A stretch of DNA of 64,000 nucleotides from Bradyrhizobium arachidis (GTDB lineage Bacteria; Pseudomonadota; Alphaproteobacteria; Rhizobiales; Xanthobacteraceae). Every line of letters begins with the position of its first letter. Positions within the stretch are counted from its first letter, which is position 1. Below, piece after piece: positions 45,769-55,344 of this stretch. Both the position numbers and the translations under genes were made by a program. Location of the stretch: positions 8,370,001-8,434,000 of the forward strand of contig NZ_CP077970.1 of NCBI RefSeq assembly GCF_024758505.1, in the 5' to 3' direction. Below the pieces are notes generated by a model. That model did no database searches, was not told where the DNA came from, and saw only the letters and a program-made list of their open reading frames with translations.

Positions 45769-45870
45769 TGCAGGGCCCCTTACCAAAAGTTCGTAGATTA
45801 ACAATCTCCCTGCAAAGTTGATGCTAGTCAAATCCTAAACCGGAACACTGCGAGCAAACTCAGCACTCTT

Positions 45871-46231
45871 ATGGCCAAGACGATCGAACTCCTGGCGCAG
45901 GCGGGTTCGCCGGCCGCGCTGATCGCGCTCGGCATCAACCTGTTCCGCTTCGAGGTGAAGGGCGAAAAGCTCACCGTCGTCGCGATGTGCGCGCTCAAGC
46001 TCTCGGAGATGCCGGCGGTCGCGTTCGTGCTGGCAAAGCTGTTGAACCTGCCGCCGCTAGCTGCCGGCCGTCGTCGTGCTGCTCGCGCCGATGCCGACCG
46101 GCGCGAACGCCTACATCTTTGCGGTCCAGTATCAGCGGCTGGTGAACCCGGTGTCGGGCGCGGTGGCGCTGGGCACGCTGCCGGCGGCGGCAACGTTGCC
46201 GGCGGTGGTGGTGATCGTTGCGGAATCGTAG
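45871..46231 (+). pseudogene. AEC gene fragment 3 (longest remnant)
   Basis: About 360 bases matching the intact gene from the TIELLAQAGSPAALIALGIN codons to the stop. A frameshift lies near the PPTAAG codons (reads CCGCTAGCTGCCGGCC), breaking the frame, and several substitutions change residues. A shared flank of about 120 bases follows, which recurs after fragment 4. Its likely origin is a duplicated AEC gene. Confidence 0.9.
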
Positions 46232-46357
46232 CGTCGCATCGCGACGCGAAGCCAATTTGCATCGGTCAAGTTCTTCTCGCGCTGACCTCCGCCCGCTCTG
46301 CAGCGCACTACGGACTTCACGCGAACATCGCGCTAGCTCCGAGAACGGCCACGAACG
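46232..46357. repeat. Flank shared by AEC fragments 3 and 4
   Basis: After the stop, GAAGCCAATTTGCATCGG, CAAGTTCTTCTCGCGCTG and GGACTTCACGCGAACATC recur in the same order at 47266-47385. The duplication therefore included DNA beyond the gene end. Confidence 0.85.
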
Positions 46358-46437
46358 GACATCGCTCATATGATTTGAGAGAGGCCGCCAACCGAGGCGG
46401 CAGCGGACCCATACGTTCTTAAAGGATCATCCCAGTC

Positions 46438-46923
46438 TCACTGGGGATAAAAGCCTGAGGCTATTAAGCCCGGAACTCCATCGATCGTCACTTTGCTCAC
46501 ATAGGCCCATTTCTGCGACGGCTCGGTTTGTCCGGGCTTGGGAAACATATAGTCGACCCATCCCGATCCCTTAGTTTCGGCCGTTTTGATAATTTCGTTA
46601 TGGAACAGCTTGCCCTTGGCGTCCTTCTGACCGCTCACGTTGGTCCCTTCGCGCATCGGAAAAGCGGGATTGAGCAATACGTTGCCCTTCAAATCGTAGG
46701 CGAACAAATATGTCGCGCCGTGAAACCACTCGCTGTCTTTTTTTCTGAACTCGGTAAAAGCTGCCTTGCCATCTTTATCGACCAGCACCGCAGCCTTATC
46801 GACCAGCGCTTTGGTTTGTTTTGCTTGCTCTGAAAGCGGTGGAGCATCTTGGGAAATTGCCGGCGAAGCAGCCGCAAGCAATGCAGCAATTATGAAGCCG
46901 ATGGCTGGAGCCTTCGTGTTCAT
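46438..46923 (-). CDS. Exported single-cache-domain protein
   Basis: A 161-residue protein with a signal peptide ending ASPAISQ. The mature part has a cache-like sensor or binding fold: LSEQAKQTKALVDKAAVLVDKDGK, FRKKDSEWFHGATYLFAYDLKGNVLLNPAFP, GSGWVDYMFPKPGQTEPSQKWAYV and GVPGLIASGFYPQ. Such stand-alone periplasmic cache proteins may bind small ligands. GGGAGA precedes ATG 46923. It lies between AEC fragments 3 and 4. Confidence 0.8.
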   Translation of the reverse strand: MNTKAPAIGFIIAALLAAASPAISQDAPPLSEQAKQTKALVDKAAVLVDKDGKAAFTEFRKKDSEWFHGATYLFAYDLKGNVLLNPAFPMREGTNVSGQKDAKGKLFHNEIIKTAETKGSGWVDYMFPKPGQTEPSQKWAYVSKVTIDGVPGLIASGFYPQ

Positions 46924-47162
46924 CGCGATCTCCCGATCATAGTTGGCAAAAAAGTTGCCAATTGGAGTTGGACTATCGCCCCCTTTCGTGACGAATAAGA
47001 CGATACTGCCGAGGAGGCATCTTGAGAAGCCGCTCCAACTGAGCACGGTGCGAGGCAAGCGTCATGTCCGCGTCGACGACGGACACAGGCAACAACATTA
47101 AACTTTTGCAATGGTTGAGATTGAGGCTGGACGCACTGAACCTCTGGTCAGACTGTGCAAGA

Positions 47163-47265
47163 TCAGTATCAACGGCTGGCGAACCCGGCGTCGGGCGCGG
47201 TGGCGCTCGGCACGCTGCTGGCGGCGGCGACGTTGCCGGTGGTGGTGATCGTGGCTGGATGGTAG
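47163..47265 (+). pseudogene. AEC gene fragment 4
   Basis: About 100 bases corresponding to the end of the AEC gene, from QYQRLVNPVSG to the stop (GCGGCGACGTTGCCGGTGG). Several substitutions. The same flanking DNA as fragment 3 follows (47266-47385), and directly beyond it begins the 3' end of the first ABC-type binding-protein gene. Confidence 0.85.
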
Positions 47266-47385
47266 TACCGCATCGCGAGCGCGAAGCCAATTTGCTTCGG
47301 TCAAGTTCTTCTCGCGCTGGCCTACTGCAGCGCGCTACGGACTTCACGCGAACATCGCGCCACGTCCGAGAAGGGCCACTTCCAG
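47266..47385. repeat. Second copy of the AEC-fragment flank
   Basis: Matches 46232-46357 with small differences: GAAGCCAATTTGCTTCGG, CAAGTTCTTCTCGCGCTG, GGACTTCACGCGAACATC. The match continues to the 3' end of the neighbouring binding-protein gene. Confidence 0.85.
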
Positions 47386-47413
47386 ACTGATGCATTGCAG
47401 CAATCAGGAGTCT

Positions 47414-48412
47414 CTATTCGATCACCTCGTCGGCGCGGGCGAGCAAAGATGGCGGCACGTCGAGGCCAAGCGCTTTGGCGGTCTTGAGGTTGATGATCAG
47501 CTCGAAACTCGTCGGTTGCTCGATTGGAATGTCAGCGGGCTTTGCGCCCTCTAAGATCCTGACGATCATTTCAGTTTGTCTGCGAACGAGGTTCTTGAGC
47601 TTACTGCCGTAGGACACGATTGCGCCATGCTCAGCGAACTCGCGGAATGTTGCTATCACGGCAATTCGATGTATGGAGGCGAGGGCGACCAACCTTTCCC
47701 TTTTTGCAAACAACAGCGCATCGGTCGCGAGGATTATTGCGCGTGCTCTCTGTTTTTCAATATCGGCAAAGGCGAACTCGATCTCTTCGGGCCGCCGTAC
47801 TCGCATCGATGACACTTCAATTCCCAGCCCCCCAGCCGCGCGTGTCAACTCCTCTGCTGATTTGAGGGTGTAGATCGCATCGGGATTGTACAGGACACCG
47901 ACGCGTCGTTCTCCAGGGAACAGCTCCAGAAACAGCTCGAGATGTTTCGTCGCCAGATCGGGGGTCTGGCAGGTCACCCCCGTCAAATTGCCACCCGGCT
48001 TCGCTAGGCTGGTGGCCAACAGCTCGATCCCGCAGCCGACTCCGACAACGGGGACATTCCGAGTCACTTGTGTGGCCGCTGCGGCTAGTTGATAGCCACT
48101 CGTCCCCAGCACTTCGGCATCCGCTTCCAGCAATTCCGTGAAGAGGCGCGGCCCTTGCTCGAACCGTCCCTCTGCATACCGCATATCTATTCTCAGGTTC
48201 TTACCCTCGCGGTATCCAAGGTCGGCATAAGTACGGCGTGCGATTTCCCTAAGTTCGCGCGTGTTCTCTTCGTTTCCAGTGGCAACATAGCCCACGCGGC
48301 GGACCTTCGAACTTTGTTGCGCTTCGACAGTATGAATGGCCCAGAGCGAGAGGATTATGACCAGCAAAATATGGCCAAGCCGCCAACCCTGAAAACTAAT
48401 CGACTTGTTCAT
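47414..48412 (-). CDS. Orphan ABC-type substrate-binding protein 1
   Basis: A 332-residue exported protein of the ABC_sub_bind family: signal peptide ending VEAQ, then [60 protein letters not shown], and [35 protein letters not shown] at the end. No permease or ATPase gene adjoins it. The family is large in Bradyrhizobium and mostly uncharacterised. Its ATG overlaps the stop of a fragmentary paralogue upstream. Confidence 0.88.
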   Translation of the reverse strand: MNKSISFQGWRLGHILLVIILSLWAIHTVEAQQSSKVRRVGYVATGNEENTRELREIARRTYADLGYREGKNLRIDMRYAEGRFEQGPRLFTELLEADAEVLGTSGYQLAAAATQVTRNVPVVGVGCGIELLATSLAKPGGNLTGVTCQTPDLATKHLELFLELFPGERRVGVLYNPDAIYTLKSAEELTRAAGGLGIEVSSMRVRRPEEIEFAFADIEKQRARAIILATDALLFAKRERLVALASIHRIAVIATFREFAEHGAIVSYGSKLKNLVRRQTEMIVRILEGAKPADIPIEQPTSFELIINLKTAKALGLDVPPSLLARADEVIE

Positions 48413-48515
48413 TCGATCACCTCGTCAGCGCGGGCGAGCAACGAAGGTGGGACGGTGAGACCGATAGCTTTGGCCTTCTTGAGGTTGATGACGAGCTCAA
48501 ATTTCGTGGCGCCGC
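48409..48515 (-). pseudogene. 3' remnant of an ABC-type binding-protein gene
   Basis: Codes for [19 protein letters not shown], then [13 protein letters not shown] and a stop, the C-terminal tail of the family. Upstream there is no body; the rest of the gene is gone. The stop TGA overlaps the ATG of binding protein 1 (ATG at 48412), as in the pair at 55341. Confidence 0.8.
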
Positions 48516-48712
48516 TTTCACCCCACGCAGTGGACGATCGCAGCGGGCACGGTTAGCAGAGGCTCGCGACGCCTCATATGCCCGAACCGCAGGCATTGGT
48601 GACGGCGAGACTATAGCACCCTGAGTGGGATGCGGGTGGGCTTTCAGACTCGTTGTTGGGCGAGTCCGCTCAGGGTCCACAAGCAGACCCAGGCGCCGCA
48701 GCAAAAAGTACC
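48516..48712. other. Intergenic region with a degenerate family flank
   Basis: About 200 bases. Near 48670 the text GGGTCCACAAGCAGACCCAGGCGCCGCAGC resembles the flank found after the other binding-protein genes. Nothing else recognised. Confidence 0.35.
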
Positions 48713-49690
48713 TTATTCGAACACCTCGTCGGCTCGGGCCAGCAATGTCGGTGAGATCGCCAGGCCGAGCGCTTGCGCCGTTTTCAGATTGATCGCCACC
48801 TGGAATTTTGTGGGCTGCTCCACCGGTAGATCGGCGGGCTTGGCGCCCTTGAGGATCTTGTCGACGTAGAACGCGGCGCGCTGGTAAAGTTCCGGAAAAT
48901 TGGCAGCCATGGAGACCAAGCCCCCTGCCGCCGTGGCATCCCGGCTACCCGACATGTACGCCAGCCGGTGCTTGGCCGCGAGCTCTACAAGGATCACCTG
49001 GTGTGGATCGAAGAACGGCACGACGATCACCGCTTGCGCCTCCGCCTTAGCCATGGTCGCGAAGGCGCTTCGGAACTCGCTGGGGCCCGGGATCAGTATC
49101 GGCTCAAACCGGAGGCCAGCTCTTGTGACCGCCAAACGCAGGTCCTCTACGAAGGGTCCGCTATACGGGGTTGTGGTCAGGGTCGCGGCGAGAACTGCGA
49201 TGCAGCGAAGGTTCGGAATGAGTTCGCGGAGGAGCTCCACGCGCTTGCCTCCGATCTCAGCATCCATTCCTGATAGACCCGTGACGTTTCCACCAGGCCG
49301 AGCCAAGCTATCGATGACGCCCAACTGTAAGGGCGCGCCGTGCGGAGCCATGACAATCGGGATTGTTCGCGTGGCTGCCATGGCGGCCGAAACCGCTTGC
49401 GCATAATGCGCAACGATGACATCGGGGCTCAGTCGGACAAGTTCCTCGGCGTACTCCCTGGCACGATCGCTTCGCAAATCGGTATAGCGAAACTCGACCT
49501 TGATGTTTTCACCATCCGAGTAGCCGAGGGCGTGCAGACCGCGCCAGAATGCATCGGCGAACGGATGAGGTGGTGACGCGGACACCAGCACTCCAACAAA
49601 GGGGAATTTTCGTGGTCGTTGCGCGCGCGCCCCGAGCGGCCACGCCGTAGCCATTCCGCCGAGCAGCGTAAGGAACTCCCGTCGCCTCAT
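48713..49690 (-). CDS. Orphan ABC-type substrate-binding protein 2
   Basis: A 325-residue protein with a Tat-type start (MRRREFLTLLGGMATAWPLGARAQ), then FPFVGVLVSASPPHPFADAFWRGL, GYSDGENIKVEFRYTD, LARPGGNVTGLSGMDAEIGGKRVELLREL, and [36 protein letters not shown]_sub_bind family, without transport partners. The start is ATG 49690; the frame is open to 49771. Substrate unknown. Confidence 0.88.
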   Translation of the reverse strand: MRRREFLTLLGGMATAWPLGARAQRPRKFPFVGVLVSASPPHPFADAFWRGLHALGYSDGENIKVEFRYTDLRSDRAREYAEELVRLSPDVIVAHYAQAVSAAMAATRTIPIVMAPHGAPLQLGVIDSLARPGGNVTGLSGMDAEIGGKRVELLRELIPNLRCIAVLAATLTTTPYSGPFVEDLRLAVTRAGLRFEPILIPGPSEFRSAFATMAKAEAQAVIVVPFFDPHQVILVELAAKHRLAYMSGSRDATAAGGLVSMAANFPELYQRAAFYVDKILKGAKPADLPVEQPTKFQVAINLKTAQALGLAISPTLLARADEVFE

Positions 49691-49987
49691 GGGTATTCCC
49701 TGCATGCGAGGATGACACACCTTACCACGCCGTCGAAAAGACGTGTCGTGCATCACAGCATTTTGGCCCACCCGACTTCCGCAATGGGGCCATGACCGGT
49801 CTCTGGCATCCGGTGCCTGGTAAGTCGCAAGGACACCGCAATCCCACCGCTAATTTCGATTCAAGCAGACCTGAGGTTGGTATAAGATCACGGATCGCGA
49901 AACGCGGGTCCGGTCCCCCGTTTCAGGAATTACCGGCGGAATCGTGGACCTGACGGCGTCTGTCGGTCGGCTCACTTGGTGGCGCCT
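49691..49987. other. Intergenic region between binding protein 2 and the cyclase
   Basis: About 300 bases between divergent genes. No palindrome or open frame of note. Promoters for both genes must lie here. Confidence 0.35.
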
Positions 49988-50908
49988 ATGGCGAAGGCGA
50001 GATACTTCGAGATCGGCGTGGCCTGCCTCGAAATCATCGCGGTGCTGCTTGCGATCCTTGTGGCAGTGTACGTCTCCATCTGGATCGGCCTTCTCCTGCT
50101 CGTGCCGCTCCTCCTGGGACTGATCTCGCTGATTTGCAACTACGATGCCTGGGTCGTGCGACGGCTATCGACGCAAGACCACCCGCTGATATTGCCCCTG
50201 TGCAAGACTGGATTCGTGGGCAGGTACCGGCGAATGCTCAGGCTACTGCCATCGGACCCGCGATGCAGGTTCTGCATGGTGCCGTTCGGTGGCGTCGGCA
50301 AAGTGATCGGCATCAGACCGTCGGCGGCGAACCCACACTACTGCCGGAGCTGCTTCGAGGCCCTGCCGACAACAACCCACGAACTGGAAGTTGGAGTGCT
50401 TTTCGCGGACCTGCGTGGGTTCACCTCGTGGTCCGAGACCCACAGCTCGAGCGACGCGGCCGACCTGGTGAGCCGCTTCTATGCGAGCGCCAATCGCGTG
50501 CTGACCTCCGATGACGCCTTCGTTGACTTCATCGGGGACCAGGTGATGGCCATCTACGTCGTGGATATGCCCTCGCTCGGCGCGAGAACCGCGGACATCA
50601 TGCTCGCAGCGACGAGACGGCTGGTCGACGCGGTGCGGCAGGGCGCGGAGTCGTTGCCGGTTGGCGCCGGAATGCACATGGGCAAGGCGCAAGTCGGCTC
50701 GCTGGCCACGGGAGAGGCGAAGAATTTTACTGCTATCGGGGACGTGGTGAACACGGCTGCACGCCTGCAGAGTGCGGCCCGAGCCAACGAGATCCTGGTT
50801 TCGGAGAAGGTTTACTGCGCGCTTTCCGGGGAGAAGCCCCAGGCGGACCGCACCACCCTGGGCCTGAAGGGAAAAGCCGAGCTATTGACCGCCTTCATCT
50901 TGCGCTAG
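49988..50908 (+). CDS. Class III adenylate/guanylate cyclase, membrane-anchored
   Basis: A 306-residue protein: two N-terminal helices (residues about 8-55), a Cys pair pattern (CRFCMVPF ... NPHYCRSCF) that looks like a zinc ribbon, and a C-terminal cyclase domain (about 135-300). FADLRGFTSWSE carries the first metal Asp, FIGDQVMAIY the second, and DVVNTAARLQSAARANEILVS the transition-state Asn/Arg. The Lys that usually contacts the base before FIGD is absent (reads V-D-F-I-G-D, Asp180). The product could still be cAMP or another nucleotide. Confidence 0.85.
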   Translation: MAKARYFEIGVACLEIIAVLLAILVAVYVSIWIGLLLLVPLLLGLISLICNYDAWVVRRLSTQDHPLILPLCKTGFVGRYRRMLRLLPSDPRCRFCMVPFGGVGKVIGIRPSAANPHYCRSCFEALPTTTHELEVGVLFADLRGFTSWSETHSSSDAADLVSRFYASANRVLTSDDAFVDFIGDQVMAIYVVDMPSLGARTADIMLAATRRLVDAVRQGAESLPVGAGMHMGKAQVGSLATGEAKNFTAIGDVVNTAARLQSAARANEILVSEKVYCALSGEKPQADRTTLGLKGKAELLTAFILR

Positions 50909-51160
50909 CTCCGCCGCTTGGCCGAGTGTGGGAAGCGCCGCGCGGCTGCAATTGCTATGGCTCCTTTGGGCCAATCTCGACAGTTCTTGCAGTTGGCCAG
51001 CCACGTCCGATCTACCCAAGCGGTGTTGCTGCAGGCGAGCGCTGAGAGGCGCTGAAGCCGACCGGGAACCCTGCCGCGCGAGTCTGGATTCCCGCGATGG
51101 TTGGGGTAAGGTTACGCTGCCTGCGCAGAAAAAATTGCAAACGACATCCGGGAGGAAGCG
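50909..51160. other. Intergenic region before the FMO gene
   Basis: About 250 bases. No open frame of note. It ends with GGGAGG, the ribosome site of the FMO gene, 5 bases before ATG 51161. Confidence 0.4.
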
Positions 51161-52957
51161 ATGCTCGACACCATGCTTAGCGCGCGCGTCCAGGTTTTCC
51201 TCGACAAGTTTGAAGCCGCGCTTGCGGCGGGCGATCTCGACGCCACCGTCGGAATGTTCGCTCCGGAATGCTACTGGCGCGACCTCGTTGCCTTCACCTG
51301 GAACATCAAGACCATGGAAGGCCGCGATCAGGTCCGCGACATGCTCGCGCATTGCCTCGCGCATGTGAAGCCGCACAACTGGAAAATCGCCGAAGGTGAA
51401 ACGCCAACCGAGGCCGGCGGCGTGACTGAATCCTGGATCACGTTCGAGACCGATGTCGCGCGCGGATATGGACTCATCCGCCTGCAGAATGGTCAGATCT
51501 GGACGCTCTTGACGACCATGGCCGAACTGAAGGCACATGAGGAAAAGGCTGGCTTCAGCCGACCGCTCGGCGCCAGGCACGGCGTCAATCCCGGCGCCAA
51601 GACCTGGAAGGAACTGCGTGACGAGGAAGTCGAGCAACTCGGCTTCAAGACCCAGCCCTACGTGCTTGTCATCGGCGGCGGACAGGGCGGCATTGCGCTC
51701 GGGGCGCGGCTGCGCCAGCTCGGTGTGCCGACGATCATCGTCGAAAAGAACGCACGCGCCGGCGATTCCTGGCGCAACCGCTACAAGTCGCTCTGCCTGC
51801 ACGACCCCGTCTGGTACGATCACTTGCCCTACATCGATTTCCCCAAGAACTGGCCCGTGTTCTCGCCCAAGGACAAGATCGGCGATTGGCTGGAAATGTA
51901 CACCAAGGTCATGGAGCTGAACTATTGGACGAACACCGTGGCCAAACGCGCCAGTTGGGACGACACCAGGAAGGAATGGACCGTCATCGTCGAACGCGAT
52001 GGCAAGGAGATTACTCTGCGGCCCAAGCAGCTTGTGTTCGCGACCGGCATGTCGGCCAAGCCGAACATGCCGAAAATCAAGGGCATGGAAGCGTTCAAGG
52101 GCGAGCAACACCATTCCTCACGCCATCCCGGCTCCGGCGGCTACAAAGGCAAGAAGGTGGTGGTGATCGGCTCGAACAATTCGGCCCATGACATCTGTGC
52201 TGCGCTGTACGAGGCCGGCATCGACGTAACGATGGTGCAGCGCTCGACGACGCACATTGTGCGCTCGGATTCGCTGATGGCGACCCTCGGTGATCTTTAT
52301 TCCGAACGTGCCGTCCGCAGCGGAATGACCACGGCAAAGGCCGATCTGATCTTCGCTTCGCTGCCCTACCGGATCTTGAATCAGTTTCAGAAGCCGGTCT
52401 ACGACAAGATCCGCCAGGATGACGCCGCTTTCTATGCCGGGCTTGAGAAGGCCGGCTTCAGGCTCGACTTCGGTGACGACGATTCCGGGTTATTCATGAA
52501 ATATCTGCGCCGCGGCTCGGGCTATTACATCGACGTCGGCGCCTCACAGCTCATCATTGACGGCAAAATCAAACTGTTCGCTGGACAGGTCGAGGAAATC
52601 ACGCCCAACGGCGTCAGGCTCGACAACGGCAAGGAATTGCCAGCGGACGTGATCGTCTATGCCACCGGCTACAGCTCGATGAACGGCTTTGTCGCCGATC
52701 TCGTCAGTCGGGACATGGCCGACAAAGTCGGCAAGGTCTGGGGCCTCGGCTCGAATACGACAAAGGACCCCGGCCCATGGGAAGGTGAGCAGCGCAACAT
52801 GTGGAAGCCGACGCAGCAGGAAGGCCTATGGTTCCACGGCGGCAATCTGCATCAGTCGCGACATTACTCGCAATTCCTTTCCCTGCAGTTGAAGGCGCGC
52901 TACGAGAGCATCCCGACGCCGGTCTACGGCCTGCAGGCAGTCCATCACAAGGCCTGA
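51161..52957 (+). CDS. Flavin-dependent monooxygenase with N-terminal SnoaL domain
   Basis: A 598-residue fusion. Residues 1-130 form a SnoaL/NTF2-like domain (FLDKFEAALAAGDLDATVGMFAPECYWRDLV). Then a class B flavoprotein monooxygenase core: FAD motif VIGGGQGGIALGARLRQLG, FMO fingerprint FKGEQHHSSRHPG, NADPH motif VVVIGSNNSAHDIC, and the ATGY motif. Such enzymes hydroxylate or Baeyer-Villiger oxidise ketones, amines or acids; plant YUCCA proteins share the family, but nothing here proves auxin synthesis. Full length. Confidence 0.9.
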   Translation: MLDTMLSARVQVFLDKFEAALAAGDLDATVGMFAPECYWRDLVAFTWNIKTMEGRDQVRDMLAHCLAHVKPHNWKIAEGETPTEAGGVTESWITFETDVARGYGLIRLQNGQIWTLLTTMAELKAHEEKAGFSRPLGARHGVNPGAKTWKELRDEEVEQLGFKTQPYVLVIGGGQGGIALGARLRQLGVPTIIVEKNARAGDSWRNRYKSLCLHDPVWYDHLPYIDFPKNWPVFSPKDKIGDWLEMYTKVMELNYWTNTVAKRASWDDTRKEWTVIVERDGKEITLRPKQLVFATGMSAKPNMPKIKGMEAFKGEQHHSSRHPGSGGYKGKKVVVIGSNNSAHDICAALYEAGIDVTMVQRSTTHIVRSDSLMATLGDLYSERAVRSGMTTAKADLIFASLPYRILNQFQKPVYDKIRQDDAAFYAGLEKAGFRLDFGDDDSGLFMKYLRRGSGYYIDVGASQLIIDGKIKLFAGQVEEITPNGVRLDNGKELPADVIVYATGYSSMNGFVADLVSRDMADKVGKVWGLGSNTTKDPGPWEGEQRNMWKPTQQEGLWFHGGNLHQSRHYSQFLSLQLKARYESIPTPVYGLQAVHHKA

Positions 52958-53129
52958 AATTGCCGAGTGCACAGCGGGGCTCGCGGATTGCGAGCCCATG
53001 CCATTTCCGGGTCTCCGCACCCGCCAACGCAATGTCCGCCTTGTCTCGCTGAGCCGACATCGCTGACTTGATCCGCCATGTCGGAAAGGGACCAAACGCA
53101 GACTCATGCAGTACAGCAAATAGGCATCG

Positions 53130-54134
53130 CTATTCGATCACGTCGTGGGCGCGGGCGAGCAGTGTCGGCGGTAGAGTAACGCCCAACGCTTTCGCGGCCC
53201 TAAGATTGATGATGAGTTCATACTTGGTCGGCTGTTGAACCGGCATCTCCGCCGGATTGGCACCTTTGAGTATGCGATCGATGTAGCCAGCCGAGCCGCG
53301 GTATAGCTCGATCATGTCAATCGTGTAGCCCATGAGCAGGCCAGCTTCGACGTTTCCGCGGTAGAAACAAACTGACGGGAGCCTTAATTCGACAGCCAGG
53401 TCCGCGACGAGCCGCCGATACTGCAAATTTTCTATGGTCGCCGCCACATAGAGCGAATCCACGTGGTCTTGGGCCATCGCTGCGAAGACGCGTCGAAATT
53501 CGCGTTCGTCCACAGGAGAAGCCAAAACTGCGGGGATCAATGTGAGTCCAGCAGTCTCGGCCGCCTCTCGAGAGGCCCGTTCGGTGACTCCTTGCCATAC
53601 CCTGGTCGACAGCAACCAAGCTATCCTCGACACCGCGGGAACGGCCTCTTTCAGCAGCTCGAGGCGCTTTGCTATTAGCTCTAGGCTGGCACCTATACTG
53701 AAACCTGTGATATTGGCGCCCGGACGCGACAGGCTGACCGCGAGTCCTTGGAGGACAGGGTCATCTGCGATCACGACGATTGGAATCGTGCTTGTTGTCG
53801 CTTTGAGCAGTCGGGCCATCCGGGTGTCGGGGGAAAAAATAATGTCAGGCTTGTTTGCCGCGACCTGACGGGCAAGCTGCGAAACCCGCTCCGCATCGCC
53901 GGCGGACGAGTACCACTCCACGGTTAGATTCTGCCCCTCATAATATCCCAACCGGCGCAGTTCTTCGAACAAGGCGGTCCAAAATTCACCTCTCGTCCCC
54001 GTCAGAATATCGATCGGATCGGTTTGAGCCAGGATAGCCAAGCGATAAGCCCGGCCCGGCTGCTGCGCGCGGGTCGTGAGCGGCCAAGTAGCCGCCAGGC
54101 TAGCAATCGCCTTGACAACATCGCGACGTCTCAT
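53130..54134 (-). CDS. Orphan ABC-type substrate-binding protein 3
   Basis: A 334-residue exported protein: Tat-like start MRRRDVVKAIASLAATWPLTTRAQQ, YYEGQNLTVEWYSSAGD, LSRPGANITGFSIGASLELIAKRLELL, and PTKYELIINLRAAKALGVTLPPTLLARAHDVIE. ABC_sub_bind family, no transport partners alongside. Its 3' flank shares GCAGACTCATGCAG with the other members of the series. Full length and likely functional. Confidence 0.88.
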   Translation of the reverse strand: MRRRDVVKAIASLAATWPLTTRAQQPGRAYRLAILAQTDPIDILTGTRGEFWTALFEELRRLGYYEGQNLTVEWYSSAGDAERVSQLARQVAANKPDIIFSPDTRMARLLKATTSTIPIVVIADDPVLQGLAVSLSRPGANITGFSIGASLELIAKRLELLKEAVPAVSRIAWLLSTRVWQGVTERASREAAETAGLTLIPAVLASPVDEREFRRVFAAMAQDHVDSLYVAATIENLQYRRLVADLAVELRLPSVCFYRGNVEAGLLMGYTIDMIELYRGSAGYIDRILKGANPAEMPVQQPTKYELIINLRAAKALGVTLPPTLLARAHDVIE

Positions 54135-54363
54135 GTTGCCGCCCCAGACTGGGGAAGGGACATCATAATCGCGAAGAGCGGCGTTCGAAAGCGAGCAATG
54201 TATCGCTTGCTGGGGGACAGGGATGACCGCTCAGGGTCACGAGCAGCGGTCACCGTAACCATCGTACAACGTCCGGTCTCCCGCAGACTGTCGACATGGC
54301 GACGGCTCGTTCGTTGGTCAGCTCGGGGCCAAATCCAGACTCATGCATCGCAGCACGCGAAAC

Positions 54364-55344
54364 CTATTCGATCACCTCGTCGGCGCGGGCGAGTAACGCA
54401 AGCGGGAACGTCATGTTCAGGTCCCTAGCGGTTCTTGCGTTCAGAACTAATTCGACCTTCGTGACCTGCTGTACCGGCAAGTCTGCCGGCTTGTCGCCGC
54501 TAAGGATCCGGCCCGCATAGGTTCCGAGCAGACGATAGGCCTCGCCGTAGTTTGGCCCGTAGCTCGCGAGACCCCCAGCCGCCGCGTAGTCGCGTTCTGC
54601 ATAGATCGCAGGAATTCGATGCCGCGCGGCGAGTTCAATGACGGCAGCACGATTGTTGGTAAAGACCGCATCGCCTCCGACCATAAGCGCTTCACAGCCG
54701 GCGCGACCCACGGCCTCAAAGGCGGCCTCAAATTCACCCGGCAAGTCGGTCTCTTGGATAAGCAACTGCACCCCCAGAGACTTCGCCGCCGCATTCAAAT
54801 CTTCTTTCAGGTTTGCAAAGCGCAACGACGACGCGCTCAACAGAACGGCCAGCGACTGTGCAGCCGGGACTAGTTCTCGCAAGATCTCCAGACGTTTCGG
54901 GCCAAGTGGTGCGGTCAGGATGAAGACACCCGTCAGATTGCTCCCGGGACGATTTAGACCCTCAACGAAGCCGTTCGCAATCGGATCGAACCCTGTCAGG
55001 AACACTATAGGAATCGACTTGGTCGCTGCCTGAGCCACCGGCAGCGCGGGACTGGCGAGCGTGACGATCACGGCCACGTCGCGAACGATCAATTCCGTCG
55101 CGAGGCCACGTAGTGCAGCTGGCTGGTAGTCGGCGGCGCGATACTCGACCTCGTAGTCGCTACCCTCGACGAAGCCTGTTTCGGCCAGACCACGCCGAAC
55201 GCCGCCAAAATTAGTGCGCACATCCTTGAGCGATCCTAGACCCAGACAACCGACGACGGGACGCTTCGCGCCCTGCGTCGGGGCCGGCGCCGCACTCGTC
55301 GCAAGAGCGGCAGACAATCCGAGACAAAACTCACGCCGCCTCAT
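54364..55344 (-). CDS. Orphan ABC-type substrate-binding protein 4
   Basis: A 326-residue protein starting MRRREFCLGLSAALATSAAPA, then GFVEGSDYEVEYRAAD, LNRPGSNLTGVFILTAPLGPKRLEIL, and [36 protein letters not shown]_sub_bind family, no partner genes. Its start codon overlaps the stop of the short derivative 55341-55544. Full length. Confidence 0.88.
   Translation of the reverse strand: MRRREFCLGLSAALATSAAPAPTQGAKRPVVGCLGLGSLKDVRTNFGGVRRGLAETGFVEGSDYEVEYRAADYQPAALRGLATELIVRDVAVIVTLASPALPVAQAATKSIPIVFLTGFDPIANGFVEGLNRPGSNLTGVFILTAPLGPKRLEILRELVPAAQSLAVLLSASSLRFANLKEDLNAAAKSLGVQLLIQETDLPGEFEAAFEAVGRAGCEALMVGGDAVFTNNRAAVIELAARHRIPAIYAERDYAAAGGLASYGPNYGEAYRLLGTYAGRILSGDKPADLPVQQVTKVELVLNARTARDLNMTFPLALLARADEVIE

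Noticed and set aside
41131..52957. Reading the AEC transporter and the FMO as an auxin export and synthesis pathway
   Set aside because: Both names come from plant relatives. The bacterial families cover many other substrates, the genes are 9 kb apart, and no tryptophan-related gene lies between.
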